Source: Gnetum montanum
Lineage: Eukaryota > Streptophyta > Gnetopsida > Gnetales > Gnetaceae
Length of the DNA: 41,734 nt
NCBI GenBank assembly: GCA_015680685.1
Contig: MNCI01030945.1
Location: forward strand, 578,277 to 620,010
Direction: 5' to 3'
Shown: positions 9,780-20,202 of the stretch, one piece after another
How positions within the stretch are numbered: the stretch's first letter is position 1
Layout: every line of letters begins with the position of its first letter
Notes under the pieces: generated by a model
Databases searched by the model: none
Told to the model about the DNA's origin: nothing
The model's input: only the letters and a program-made list of their open reading frames with translations
Translations under genes and position numbers: made by a program

Positions 9780-12312
9780 CCATATGCATTGAATGTAGTG
9801 TTAGGTTCGAAGGGGGCTTTGAAGCTTTTTTTGATATGGAGGCATCCAAAGACTCAGCCACTTGGGGTTGCAAAGGCTTAGTTGGACTGTTGATATGAAG
9901 AAAGGTCTTTTCTTCATATGGTTGTTAGAAGCAATAGTAGGTTGAGGATTAACAACCCTTGTGGCATTACGTTGTTGTGGCTGAGCAGGGAGTTTACCTT
10001 GCATTGCTGGAGCAAGTGGTAATGGAGCTATTGGTGGGAGAGATGCGACCGAATTGGAAGGATGGTATACTTATGTAATATCACCCCTAGGAGAGGGAGT
10101 CCTATAGTACTTGCAAGCTTGGTTGTGATGTTGGGGAGTAACGTGACCAACAAAGTCACATGGAGAGATTGGATGTTGCATGTAATATCCATATGGATCA
10201 GGTTGTCGGTAAGGATATTGTTGCCTTGGTGGTGGCATTCCCCATGATTAAGGGTGCTACCATTGTTGATGTTGCTCAATTGGTTGTGGTGGAGTTTCAC
10301 TTGGATAATATGTTAAAGGTTGGTGAAACTGCCTTGGGTTACCTTGGGGATAAGGTAACTGTCAGGATGTTTGCTGTTTGTTTAAACATGGATTAAGTGC
10401 ATACGCCCCAGAATCCAACAGATGTGAGATCATAGGGCAACATCCTTTAGGATGGTTGTATTAACAGATCACATCCACTATCATTGTCTGTATCTAAGTC
10501 CACAACCTCTTCAATAATAGCAACTTTACCCTTACCCTTGTTACGTGCGTTTTCTGCTTCTCTCTTTTTTCTTTTGTCACGATCACTACCTCGCTCCCTA
10601 GACTCCTCTACTACTTTGAGAATAGTTTGAAACCTACTATCCAGGGAGTTCCACATTTGGTCTACCTTTGTCAGTACTTCTGATGCTAACTTCTAAATAG
10701 GTAAGGTTTTCCTATTCACCATCTCTTCGAGTGATGACTCTTCCTTATCCTCACAAAATCTTACTCCCTTTTTCTAAAGAGAAGGATCTCAATTATATTC
10801 TTCCGTACTCTCTCTCTTTTGTAGCTCACCTTCATCCTTAGCAACTTGCTCCAGTAGCCTGTGAATTTGATGGGACCTAAGCTTAGATAACCTTCCTTAG
10901 GCATAAGTCCCAAGGGTTCTTCTCGTTTCATGCCTAAGCTTGTCTACGAGATGGCGTAGCTGTTCCCGCTGTGAATAACCATGGCTAGGACAACGATGTA
11001 ATAGTGCATAATAATGGTCCATGGTAGCATCCAAGGGTTCATGACTTCCTTGTTTCCATCCTTAGATTTGCTTTAACAGGTTAGACACCCAGGACTACAT
11101 TTGGTACTTATCGTTGAAAAATTCTAACATAGTACTCCACCTATGAATGGATTCCGGTTTTAAAGACTGGCACCAGCTTTTAGCTTCTTTTATTAGTGTC
11201 CGTGGGAACAACTTAAGTTTTTGCCACTCATTTTCTATGTTTTGCAAGGCACACGAATCGTGAAATGCTTGTAAGTGATTTTGAGGATCAATGTTATATC
11301 CCCCTTCAAATCGTGGGATGTTATTCATGTCTAACCTCTTGATCCTACTATCTTTTTGGTGCCTTGTTGGAACTCTCACAGCCTCAATTATATCTAGCAT
11401 GCTTCACGTGGCGAGTAGGGGTTCATCATGATCATCTCGTTTGTAGCATCTATGGTGCCTACACGGTTCCCTACCCTTCCTTCTTCTATGGCGTGATTCC
11501 CTAAAGTGCCCTCATCCTCTGTCTTGGCTATCTTGTCTGTGACTTCCACTTTGTTTGCCCTTATCCTCACAATCTATTTCTCTATGGCTACATCTAGACA
11601 CTGAAGGAGAGGGTGAAGGAGATGATGAAGGTGAAGAAGAAGGAGAACCACCACCATGACGGTGTCTACTACCTTCTCTTTAGTGGTCTTTGCCTCGATC
11701 ATGATTACGATCAGAATGCCCATCTTTGTCATGTGTTCTTGTTCCTTTTTCGGACACTTTATGTCTGTTGGTATCAACACCTAGGTTGTGAATAGTAGAA
11801 TGAAGGTTCTGATACACAACCCCTTGGTGAAAGTCAAGGAGAGGAACATCGTTATGTTGGCGACTACCTTAGGTAGGTTCATCACCTTTAATTTCACTTA
11901 AAATGTGGGGGGTATCCTTAGACCATTTTCCCTTCAAAGACTTATGGTGTCTCTCCTGTTGCAAATCCCTTTGATGTTGCACTTCTATGGGATGATAGTC
12001 TCTTGAATCATAGTCCTGTGTAATGTATTCTATGTGTAAGTGTTGCATGCCTATTCGTGTGAGAGAACGAAGAAGCATACTTGGGACTGAACGGTCGAGA
12101 GGTAACACTATGTTACCTTCCAAGTTACATCAACATAGTTGTTTGTCTTAGTGGAGAATAAAGGTGAAGTCTGAGACATATTCATCAGGATGAATATATA
12201 CCATACAAAACTATTGAGGGATTGACAGATCAACATCATGTGTTTCTTGTCGCTGATTGCTTCTTGTGTTAGTCCTAGGTGGTGAAGTGCTTTTGTGTGA
12301 AGAAGAAGACAT
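9780..12312 (-). pseudogene. Element B gag
   Basis: The frame starts at the minus-strand ATG 12312 (MSSSS..), matching the gag start in C (24542) and D (36307). The capsid-like core is at 11095-11400: DMNNIPRFEGGYN, ENEWQKLKLFP, and W..MLEFFNDKY, the usual retrotransposon gag pattern. It is followed by a basic Lys/Arg/Glu-rich stretch (10447-10656) and a Gln/Pro/Tyr-rich tail. A Ser-rich low-complexity zone lies at about 11574-11700. Gag would form the particle that packages element RNA. In-frame stops occur from about codon 34 on, and frame changes separate the segments. Confidence 0.8.
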
Positions 12313-12424
12313 CTTGTCTTGTTCAATGTGCAATATACTATTATCTTTTTCTTAATCAACCCTAAGGGTTCGTTCCAACGATGTAAATGATTTCCTAAGT
12401 TTTACTTAGTGCACAAACAACTAA

Positions 12425-12443
12425 GCCCCTGGCAATGGCGCCA
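12425..12443 (-). other. Element B primer-binding site (tRNA-Asp type)
   Basis: On the minus strand TGGCGCCATTGCCAGGGGC begins one base after the LTR end. It pairs with the 3' end of plant tRNA-Asp at about 15 of 18 positions, and the mismatches are transitions. Athila-type elements are known to use this tRNA. Confidence 0.82.
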
Positions 12444-12444
12444 A

Positions 12445-13250
12445 TGATGAGCGGCGAGGTACCCTTACGCTCAACCATACGAATACGAGCGTTTCAAGCA
12501 CGATCCGGTCGAATTCCAAGGACTAAGTGCCTATGCGCCTTTGTGGAACAATAACGGGTTGATTAATCATTCTCTTCCCAAACTTACTTGTATGTCACCA
12601 TTGTATGGTTAAGTAAGCTTGAGGCATATGATTTTTATGGCTTTTATGTGTTTTATATCCTGCGCTAGTAAGAAGGGGAAGAGAGATAAGTAAGTAACTT
12701 ATCTAATTTAACTATTCATTAACTAAGTCCTAATTACTCCTAACATCAGTATTTGTTCCCACTTGTCGTACACATCCTGAACCAGTGCAACGCTGCTGGG
12801 ATTACCAAACGCTAATCATTACTGGGTTACCAAGCGCTACATGCATGCTCGAAGCAGTCGTACTGAGTGTATTTAACTAAGAGAGTTGGAGGGTGAGAGA
12901 AATCATTAATTGACTAGGAAAGCATTAAATAATAATTAACACTAATTAATCTATTCTGTATGCTACAAGGTTTATCATAAAGTTCGTCTTTATTACCGTA
13001 CACAAAGTGTGCTTAGGTACACAATGCTTGAATAAAGATCTGTTCACTCTATGACTCCTACTGCGGGCATGCAGAAATAATTCTAAATTTGGAGGGAAAA
13101 AATGACAAGAGTTTGTCTAAGGGACTAACTTCTAATGTGGAAACCAAGGGTGCCACCTCTTATTTATAGGCAAGGAGACAGGCTATGATATCAGGTATCT
13201 GACATTGCATGGTTGATTTGATATTGCGGACGTGATATTGTGGTTCATCA
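12445..13250 (-). repeat. Element B 5' LTR (806 bp)
   Basis: Runs from TGATGAGCGG at 12445 to TTCATCA at 13250. On the minus strand it carries a TATA box CCTATAAATA (13161-13170), which would place the element promoter here. Sequence further in has TTTATTgccgtaCACAAAG, the complement of a GCAATAAAG-type polyadenylation region shared by all LTRs here. It differs from the 3' LTR mainly by transitions and an 8-bp indel. Confidence 0.9.
13161..13170 (-). promoter_or_regulatory. TATA box in element B 5' LTR
   Basis: CCTATAAATA on the minus strand, about 80 bp inside the LTR start. The same motif at the same relative position occurs in the LTRs of A (3191), D (35351) and the LTR at 41382 (41466). 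Confidence 0.65.
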
Positions 13251-13600
13251 TCCTAGTAGTGGATATGTGGATTTAGGATGTGTACAACAAGCTAGAAATG
13301 GACACTCATCACTTGTAGGCTAGTTTAGACTTTACTTTCCATTGTTAATTAGCTTACTTAATTAATCTCTTTATTACCACTAGAAGCAGCTTAAGGCTAG
13401 TCAACATCCATCATATGCCTCGCTTTGGACTAAACCATATGTGACAAAGCTGCCACTAGTCTAAGTCGGAAGATAGCGAACTGTGATCAAGACATAATGA
13501 TCTAGATGCACAACTAGTTTCATCCATAGAATTTAACCGGATTGTGCATAAATGCTTATGATTCATATGGTTGGGCATAGGGGTACATTGCTACTCATCA
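13251..13600 (+). repeat. Element A 3' LTR, right part, with TSD right copy
   Basis: It begins with the second TCCTA (13251-13255) and resumes the LTR broken at 3609. Its end, GGTTGGGCATAGGGGTACAT then CTACTCATCA at 13600, matches the ends of the LTRs at 372 and 36149. The order of blocks equals that of 1-372. Confidence 0.82.
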
Positions 13601-14164
13601 GTTGTGAAGATGAACACACCTACGCTATCCCACTCTTAGGATGAGGCTTGAGATAGGAATCTTACTAATGCATCAGAGTGGGGATCAATCCATATTACCT
13701 TTAGGGTGCCTCATCACCAATTGGTTCACATCCTCATGCTAGCACTGCCTACCAACGATCGTCACAAAGCATCATTGCAAAGATATGTACAAATCTTGAC
13801 TAGCGTAAGCCAACGCATGTCATAAGCACAACATATCTAAACAAATAAAAAATGACCACATATATCTACACCTAATAGTCACATTCATTCCATGAAAACA
13901 ATACTATGATTTGACAAAACAAAATTTTGCACCACAACCATATTTCTTTAACTGTATGTAATTCCACAAAAATGATCATTATAATACCCTTCAAAATAAT
14001 ATATGCCCAAAGAGAAAACTAGTTTCACAATTAGAAAGTACTTCCCAAGATGATCCTAATGTCACTAATTTCACCTAAATCAAACTGTTTGAAGCAAAGT
14101 TATGTGCATTCAAAGTTTGATTAATAAAATAATAATTAATAATGTTTAATTACCACTAGGATGG
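13601..14164. other. Spacer between nested elements A/B and element C
   Basis: AT-rich DNA with no frame, RNA or repeat I recognise. The last five bases GATGG (14160-14164) form the left target duplication of element C. Confidence 0.5.
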
Positions 14165-14972
14165 TGATGAGCGGCTAGGTACCCCTACATCCAACCATAT
14201 GAATCACTAAGGCATTACCTGCAATTTGGTTAAATTCCATGGACCTATAGTTATCTAATGCACTAGCTCTTCTAGGGAGTGAAATGGGCATTGAGAACTT
14301 TCGTTGTCTTCCCAACTACACTTGTGAGGCTCGAGGGTATGTTTTAAGTGTAATTGAGGTATATGATCTTTTTATTATTTTATGTTTTATAGATATAATC
14401 GCCTACAACAGAATGAAGAGTAGAATAACTAAAAATCTAATTTTTTTATTGCCTATCTAGCCTAACACAAGTAATCGCCCCACTTTCTTGGACACATCCT
14501 GAACACATATAGTACTGTTGGGCTACCAAACGTTAAGCATGTTGGGTTACCAAGTACCATATGAATGCTCGACGTGGTCATACTTGTGTTCATTAACTGT
14601 TAGAAATAAATTGCTTAATTTAAATGCATTTAAGTAGAAAGCATGAAAGTAACATGCATTAAAAGAAATAGTAATCTATTCTCAATGCTACAAGGATTGT
14701 TAAAAGAGTTCGTTTTATTCTCATCACACTACTATACTCAGGCACATTAGTGTTTGAACAAAGAACTATACACACTTAGACTCCTTTTGCAAGTACCAAG
14801 AAAATATTCTAACTTTGAAGAAAACAAACTACTAGAGCTTTGCTACTATGGTTGAAAACTAACTTTAAAACTATTCAAAAATTTGAGCTCATGTGCTATG
14901 TTTATAGGCTAGGATATGTACCCTGACATTGCGTATGCAACATCGTGGCTACTAGAAAACGGTGATTCATCA
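14165..14972 (-). repeat. Element C 3' LTR (808 bp)
   Basis: Begins TGATGAGCGGC at 14165 and ends GATTCATCA at 14972, next to the conserved pre-LTR motif in reverse (14973-15008, complement of GAGTTTTCATTCAGT). Partner of 24705-25526. It has a TATA-like TTTATAGG on the plus strand near 14900, the reverse of the element promoter. Confidence 0.87.
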
Positions 14973-17134
14973 TATTCCCACAACTGAATGAAAACTCATC
15001 ATCGAGTGAAGAAGAGGAGGAACAAGTTCTGTACAACATAATATATTGGGTAGGTATGGGATTATTGACTGACATACAAACTGACTTAAATGGAACAATA
15101 GACTCTGAGTGCCCAAGTATATGGTATTACAATTTTTACAAAATGGAGTGTGTTCATGATAAGAGAAGTGAACACCTTAGATAACACTGACATCCAACAC
15201 CTCTTGGTAGCAGAAGAATAAGAGAGAGAGAGGAGATCCTACGATCATGAATGGTCCTCATTGTGTGGTATTGCTACATCATCCTTAGTGAACATAGTTC
15301 CGCTTCCAATCCATGCTTCCCACTACAATCACAATAGAATCATGAATTGGTATGTAATGTGTAACACATAACTGTTACATGCCTTGTCTCGTCAATGATT
15401 ACACTCAACTAAGTTGTCACTATGGTAGATTAATTCTTTTAGTAGCATTAGCAAGAAGGCTGACAAATAGGGTAAATTAGATAAGTGTTTCATTAAATTT
15501 GGAAAAAGCTCAACATAAGGAAATATTTGAAGAGGGTATAAGAATTCATAACAATAAAAATAAAAATTCACTAAAAATTGTTGTGAAGATGTGCATAATT
15601 AGATGCTATTGATGGGGCAAACAAAAGAGAATTTGACTGTAAGAGTGTCTAAGGGTAAAGAACTTAACCAACCCAACCAAAAGATATGCAAGTGGGTCCT
15701 CCCCAAAGCAGGCATAGCTATTTTGTGACCTTGCATAACTTCAAACCAAAGAGTCCATGGGCTCCATGGATGATTAATGGTTACAGAAGGTTAAGTACAA
15801 AAACCCAAAAGAAAAATAACTAAGAATTCTAACACATCAAACTAGGACATTGAATCAGAACATGAAATTGATAGTGAGGTGAGACATGGAGTGCATAGAT
15901 GGATGAGAAAGAGTGGAATGGAGTTCCTAATTACAGTCACATGAAGTCCCTTGTGGATTTTGTAGTTAAATGACTTGATAGGATCCATCTTTAGTCTAGA
16001 ACAAAACCAACAACATTTAGTGACTTTGTATCATCATTCTAAGACCAATCCATCCCTTGAGACACAAAAGTGCTCTCATAGAACAACCAATGTTCCAAAT
16101 TAGAGAAGAAGTAGGAAGTGAGGAAGGATCTTAGTTAGAGAGGACTAGTCCCATAACCAATGCTTGTAGCCTATTTATTTTGTCTAAGGGGTGTGCTTTG
16201 AATTTCCATTGATTTTTTTTTAATTTTTTAATTTGTATTTGAAATGAGAACCACATTATGCAAAGACACATATATTTATTTTGTCTAAGGGGTGTGCTTT
16301 GAATCCTCATAATTTTTTTTCTAATGAGAACCACACCATGTAAGGACACATATATTTATTTTTTCCAAGGGATGTGCTTTGAATCCTCATCCTTTTTTTT
16401 CTTTCTTTTCTAATGAGAACCACAATGCAAGGACACATGCATTTATTTTGTCCAAAGGGTGTGCTTTGAATTCTCATCATTTTTTTTTGATGAGAATCAC
16501 ACCATGCAAGGATGTATGCATTTATTTTGTCCAAGGGTGTGCTTTAAATTCTCATTGTTTTTTTTTTCTGATGAGAACCACACCATGCAAGGACTTATTC
16601 AACTTCCTTTTATTAATTGACACAGAATGGTAAGAAATTCATAAAAACACACATGCACCCAAGCAAACAGAAAGGTACAAAAAATATTGAATCCCCTTAA
16701 AGCCACACCTTGTTCAAACCTTTGAATCCTTCCCAATTTTGAAAACTACCAAAGTCACAAATTTATTAAAGTTTTATTAATGATAAATGGATTGCATGTG
16801 TCTAGAATAAGGAAACCCATAGAGTTTATGGATGGGTGGATGTTGTGGACTCATTGCCTCTTGCATGAAAAAGAAATGATGTCCTAATTATCTGTAACAA
16901 AATTCATAGCCAGAAACCAGACATCAACAATCAAATAATAAAGCAGTATATACCACCATCAAGCAACGCATTACTAATGTACCTGGCACTTATTAACATA
17001 AGGTTAGAAAATCACACTAAATAAAAGAAAATGTAAAATGTTCAAGAAATATCAAATGTACTAATGATGGTGTAAAACTAAAATTTGTAAAATAAAAAAT
17101 GTGTAAAACAAAAAATTTGAAAACTTGAGGAGCT
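14973..17134 (-). other. Element C 3' non-coding region
   Basis: Follows integrase on the minus strand. It holds the pre-LTR motif, a region alignable with 4460-6170 of element B (for example GTGGGTCCTCCCCAAAGCAG at 15688 and 5171), and the minisatellite at 16174-16600. No gene is supported here. Confidence 0.6.
16174..16600. repeat. Minisatellite, five units of about 80 bp
   Basis: Units start at 16174, 16275, 16355, 16442 and 16521. Each reads TTTATTTTGTCTAAGGGGTG, TGCTTTGAATYCTCAT, a T-run of variable length, then ATGAGAACCACACCATGCAA and GGACACATATA, with small changes. Elements A and B hold one copy of the same block, so the array arose by local amplification in C. T-run length explains most size differences (79-101 bp). 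Open frames crossing it on both strands are by-products of the repeat. Confidence 0.88.
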
Positions 17135-18400
17135 GCTTATATGATTAGCATGAGTGGCCATCTCCTCCACGATTGAGTTGGAAGGAGGATATTCAAAATA
17201 TGGAGCTTGGATGTCCATGTAATGAGGTGCTTGTTGTGTTAGTTGGCTTATGCTCGTGGAAGGATTTGATACTTTAAATATTGACTAACTATTTTTGGTT
17301 TAGGCTCTCAAGTTTATAGATCATCATGGCCTCAGAAGAAAAAGTCTCAGAAATGATGTAAGGTCCTCCCCACAACATTTGAAACTTAGTTTGTTGAAGT
17401 ATGTATGTGGGGTTCCAGTAGAGAACCTTATCTCCTGGTTGAAATTTGGCTTTTTTGATTTTCAAGTCATGATGCTTTTTATTATAGGCCTTGTGTAACT
17501 TGTTAGCTGATAGGGTTACTAATCAGTTTTCTTCTAGCAAGTTGAGATTCATTAGTCTTTCTTTTAGGGCTAGACTTAAGTCAAGGTCAAGGTCATAAGT
17601 TGTTGAAAATGTATGGAGTTCAGATTGAATAGGAAGTGTTGGTAATTTATTGTACACAAGCTCATAGAAAGAATAGCCTATAGGAAGTTTCCATGTTGAG
17701 CAGTAGGCCCAAAGGGCATTGTTGAGTTTTATGCTCCAATCCTTCCTATACTTGCTAATAGTTCTTGTTAGTATCCTTGTGATTTCCCTATTGGCAACCT
17801 CAACTTGACCGTTAGCTTAAGGATGGTAAGGTATTGTGAGTTTTTGTTCAACCCCCAAGCATTGCATGAGTTTCCAAAAAGTAGTGCCTATAAAATGAGT
17901 TCCATTATTAGAAATTAATGCACGTGGCACACCAAACCTATTTACAACATTTTTTTGTAAAAACTAAGCAGCAGTAGAGGATGTATAGTCGATGATGGTT
18001 GTTGCTTCTGCCCATTTCATATAATAGTCAATTGTGATTATGATGTACACATTTCCATTTAACATGGACGTGATGGGACCCATGAAATCAATGCCCTAGA
18101 TGTTGAATGGTTCTAATGGTTAAATCCATTGTTGAGGTCTCTCAATTTGAGCAGTCATTCCACCATCTCATTGGCATCATTCACAAGAGTGAATGTAATG
18201 GTGAGCATCCCTAAAGAGTGTTGGCTAGTAGTACCCTGCCATCAGGATTTTAATGGTTGTGCATCTCCTAGCATAGTGTCCTCCACAACGACCTTCATGA
18301 GCATCTTGGAGAATGCATAGTTGATCGGCATCAAGGACACACTAGTGAACCAGGTCATCAGTGCACACCTTGTAAAGGTATCTATTGATCTTCATAAAGT
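17135..18400 (-). pseudogene. Element C integrase
   Basis: Minus strand, in order: the zinc-binding start with a CE-stop-CQ pair near 18170-18185 (Cys pair kept, unlike B), GIDFMGP, SNNGTHF (second catalytic Asp to Asn), [12 protein letters not shown] (catalytic Glu kept), [12 protein letters not shown], and a long [14 protein letters not shown] tail followed by a basic GDKVLYWNP block of a GPY/F-type C-terminus. Several in-frame stops, mostly from W or Q codons. It is more complete at the C-terminus than B. It would have inserted the element cDNA. Confidence 0.87.
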
Positions 18401-20202
18401 GCTTTACCTAGTGAAGAAACTACTATTTCTTCTAATGGTCGAACCCTTGTGACATCTCCTGAGTGAGAAGATAGGTGAGAATTCCATCATACCATTTTGG
18501 CTTATTGGGCATTTGTTTAGTTATAGCCTTAGCAAAGAAGAGTTCATCAAGAAACATGTCAGAGAGTGGGCTTTTTTTCTCTTTGTCGTCCCATCACAAC
18601 TAAGATAAGTGATCAGTGATCACATTCTCAATGCCCTTTCAATCTACCATCGTAAGATCAAATTCTTGCAGGATCACCAGCCATCGTATAACATGGGGAC
18701 TCACCATTGGCTTGTTCATTAGGAAGTGAATGACATTGTAATTTGTGTGCATAAGCACCTTGTATCCAAGCACATAATGCCTGAACTTCTCTAGAGCAAA
18801 CACCACTACCATCAATTCTTTCTTTATGGTGGTGTAGTTCAGTTGTGCATCCACAATGCTTTGGCTAGCACAATGGATGCAATATGGACATTTCTTGTCA
18901 TCTAATTGCATCAGCATAGCTCCCAAGGTATAATTCGATGCATCAATCATAATATGAAATGGCCTAGACTAGTTAGGTGCCTGTAGGATTAGAGTTTCTA
19001 CAAGCTTCTCTTTCAATTGCTGGAATGCTTTCTCACATTTTGTGGTCCAGACAAAGGAAGCATCTTTCTTTGTCAGTTCCATCAACGGTTTTGCGATCTT
19101 AGAGAAATTCTCTATAAATCATTGGTAATAGCCAGTATGTCCAAAGAATTACCAAATACCTTTAACTGTTTCTGGTTGGTGGGTTATTCCTTGGATGATC
19201 CTTATTTTTTCAGGCTCTACCTCAATTCTTGTGTGTGATATTTTGTGCCCTAATATAATGCCCTCCTAGACCATGAGGTGACTTTTTTGCTAATTAAGTT
19301 GCAAGTTAGTTTCAATACATCGTTTTAGCACTTGCTTGAGGTGGTTCAAGGCTTGCTCAAATGTAGCTCCATAGGTGGAGAAGTNTTGCTAATTAAGTTG
19401 CAAGTTAGTTTCGATACATCGTTTTAGCACTTGCTTGAGGTGGTTCAAGGCTTGCTCAAGAGCCTTGCATAAATCAAACGACATATTGAGATATGCAAAA
19501 GTCCCCTAGGGACTTGTGAATGTTATGTTTGCCTCATCTTCAGGTGCAATTTGAATTTGGTTATAACCACTATCACCATCTAGAAAACTGTAGTAGCAAT
19601 GCCTAGATATTGTGTTGAGCACCTAGTTAACAAATGGTAACGGAAAATGATCCTTGAATGTTGCCATATTCAGCAGCCTAAAATTGATGCAAACTTGCAA
19701 CTTACCACCTTTCTTTGGTACAATTACATCTGGTCTAATCGACTCACTATCTGCAATGGGATAAATGAACCCTACCTTGAGGAGTTGTTTGATTTCCTCC
19801 TTAACAATTTGATTCAACTTGGAATTCAATCACCTCTATGGTTGTCATTTTGGCTTCATGGCCAGGTCGGTGTAGATGCAATGCTAGCATATCCTAGGAT
19901 CAATCCCAGTGAGTTCAACTATCTTCAACAACATCTTTTTCTATTCTGGAGCAAGTTTTGCATTAATTATAACTGGCTTCCAATTTTTCAAAAACACATA
20001 TTCTAATCCAATTGGTAGCATTTTCAGTTCAAGGGACTCTTGCTTGAATTTTTCAAGAATTTCTAACTCTTCCCAGTGGGTATCATCATTTGTATCATCA
20101 GAGAGTTGATGATGAACTTGCTCGAGTTCATCAATGCTTGTGACATATGCACATGTTAGGCCCTCAATCGGTTCCATGTAAAGTGTGTTACTTTCAGGAT
20201 CA
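18401..20202 (-). pseudogene. Element C reverse transcriptase and RNase H
   Basis: Minus strand: a linker (19941-20177), RT palm start (19623-19829; VPKKGGKLQVCINFRLLNMA), and RNase H (18639-18950; LNYTTIKKELMVVVFALEKF). Between them the frame is broken by the assembly join at 19385. The region that would hold the catalytic FxDDF box is missing: about 110 bp present in B is absent at 19459. The domain ends abruptly at about 20202, where the foreign segment starts. Confidence 0.85.
19287..19459. repeat. Assembly join: 74-bp duplicate around single N at 19385
   Basis: Positions 19287-19360 recur at 19386-19459 with one mismatch, separated by 24 bases and an N. RT sequence expected from element B is missing right after the second copy. 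The join is artificial, so both the duplication and the apparent RT deletion may not exist in the genome. Confidence 0.85.

Larger units (their letters stand above)
3610..13250 (-). mobile_element. Element B: full-length but inactivated Athila-like Ty3/gypsy retrotransposon
   Basis: A 9641-bp element on the minus strand: 5' LTR (12445-13250), tRNA-Asp-type primer site (12425-12443), gag, protease, RT, RNase H, integrase, about 1.8 kb of non-coding DNA, pre-LTR motif and 3' LTR (3610-4407). The domain order PR-RT-RH-IN is that of Ty3/gypsy. The primer site and integrase tail (PIGYSPYELVSGK, DENR) point to the Athila/Tat side; no chromodomain is seen. It sits in the 3' LTR of element A with TSD TCCTA. 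In about 345 LTR positions compared by eye I count roughly 28 differences, about 24 of them transitions, plus an 8-bp indel near 3818/12660. All coding domains carry stops or catalytic losses. Confidence 0.93.

Noticed and set aside
16174-16600. CRISPR-like array of repeats
   Set aside because: Unit is the whole 80 bp with no unique spacers, and the genome is a plant nuclear one.
16131-16633. Overlapping frames on both strands encoding repeated QNKYMCP / GCALNSH strings
   Set aside because: Direct by-product of the 80-bp minisatellite, not a repeat protein.
19647-20006. 119-codon plus-strand open frame
   Set aside because: Antisense shadow of element C reverse transcriptase.
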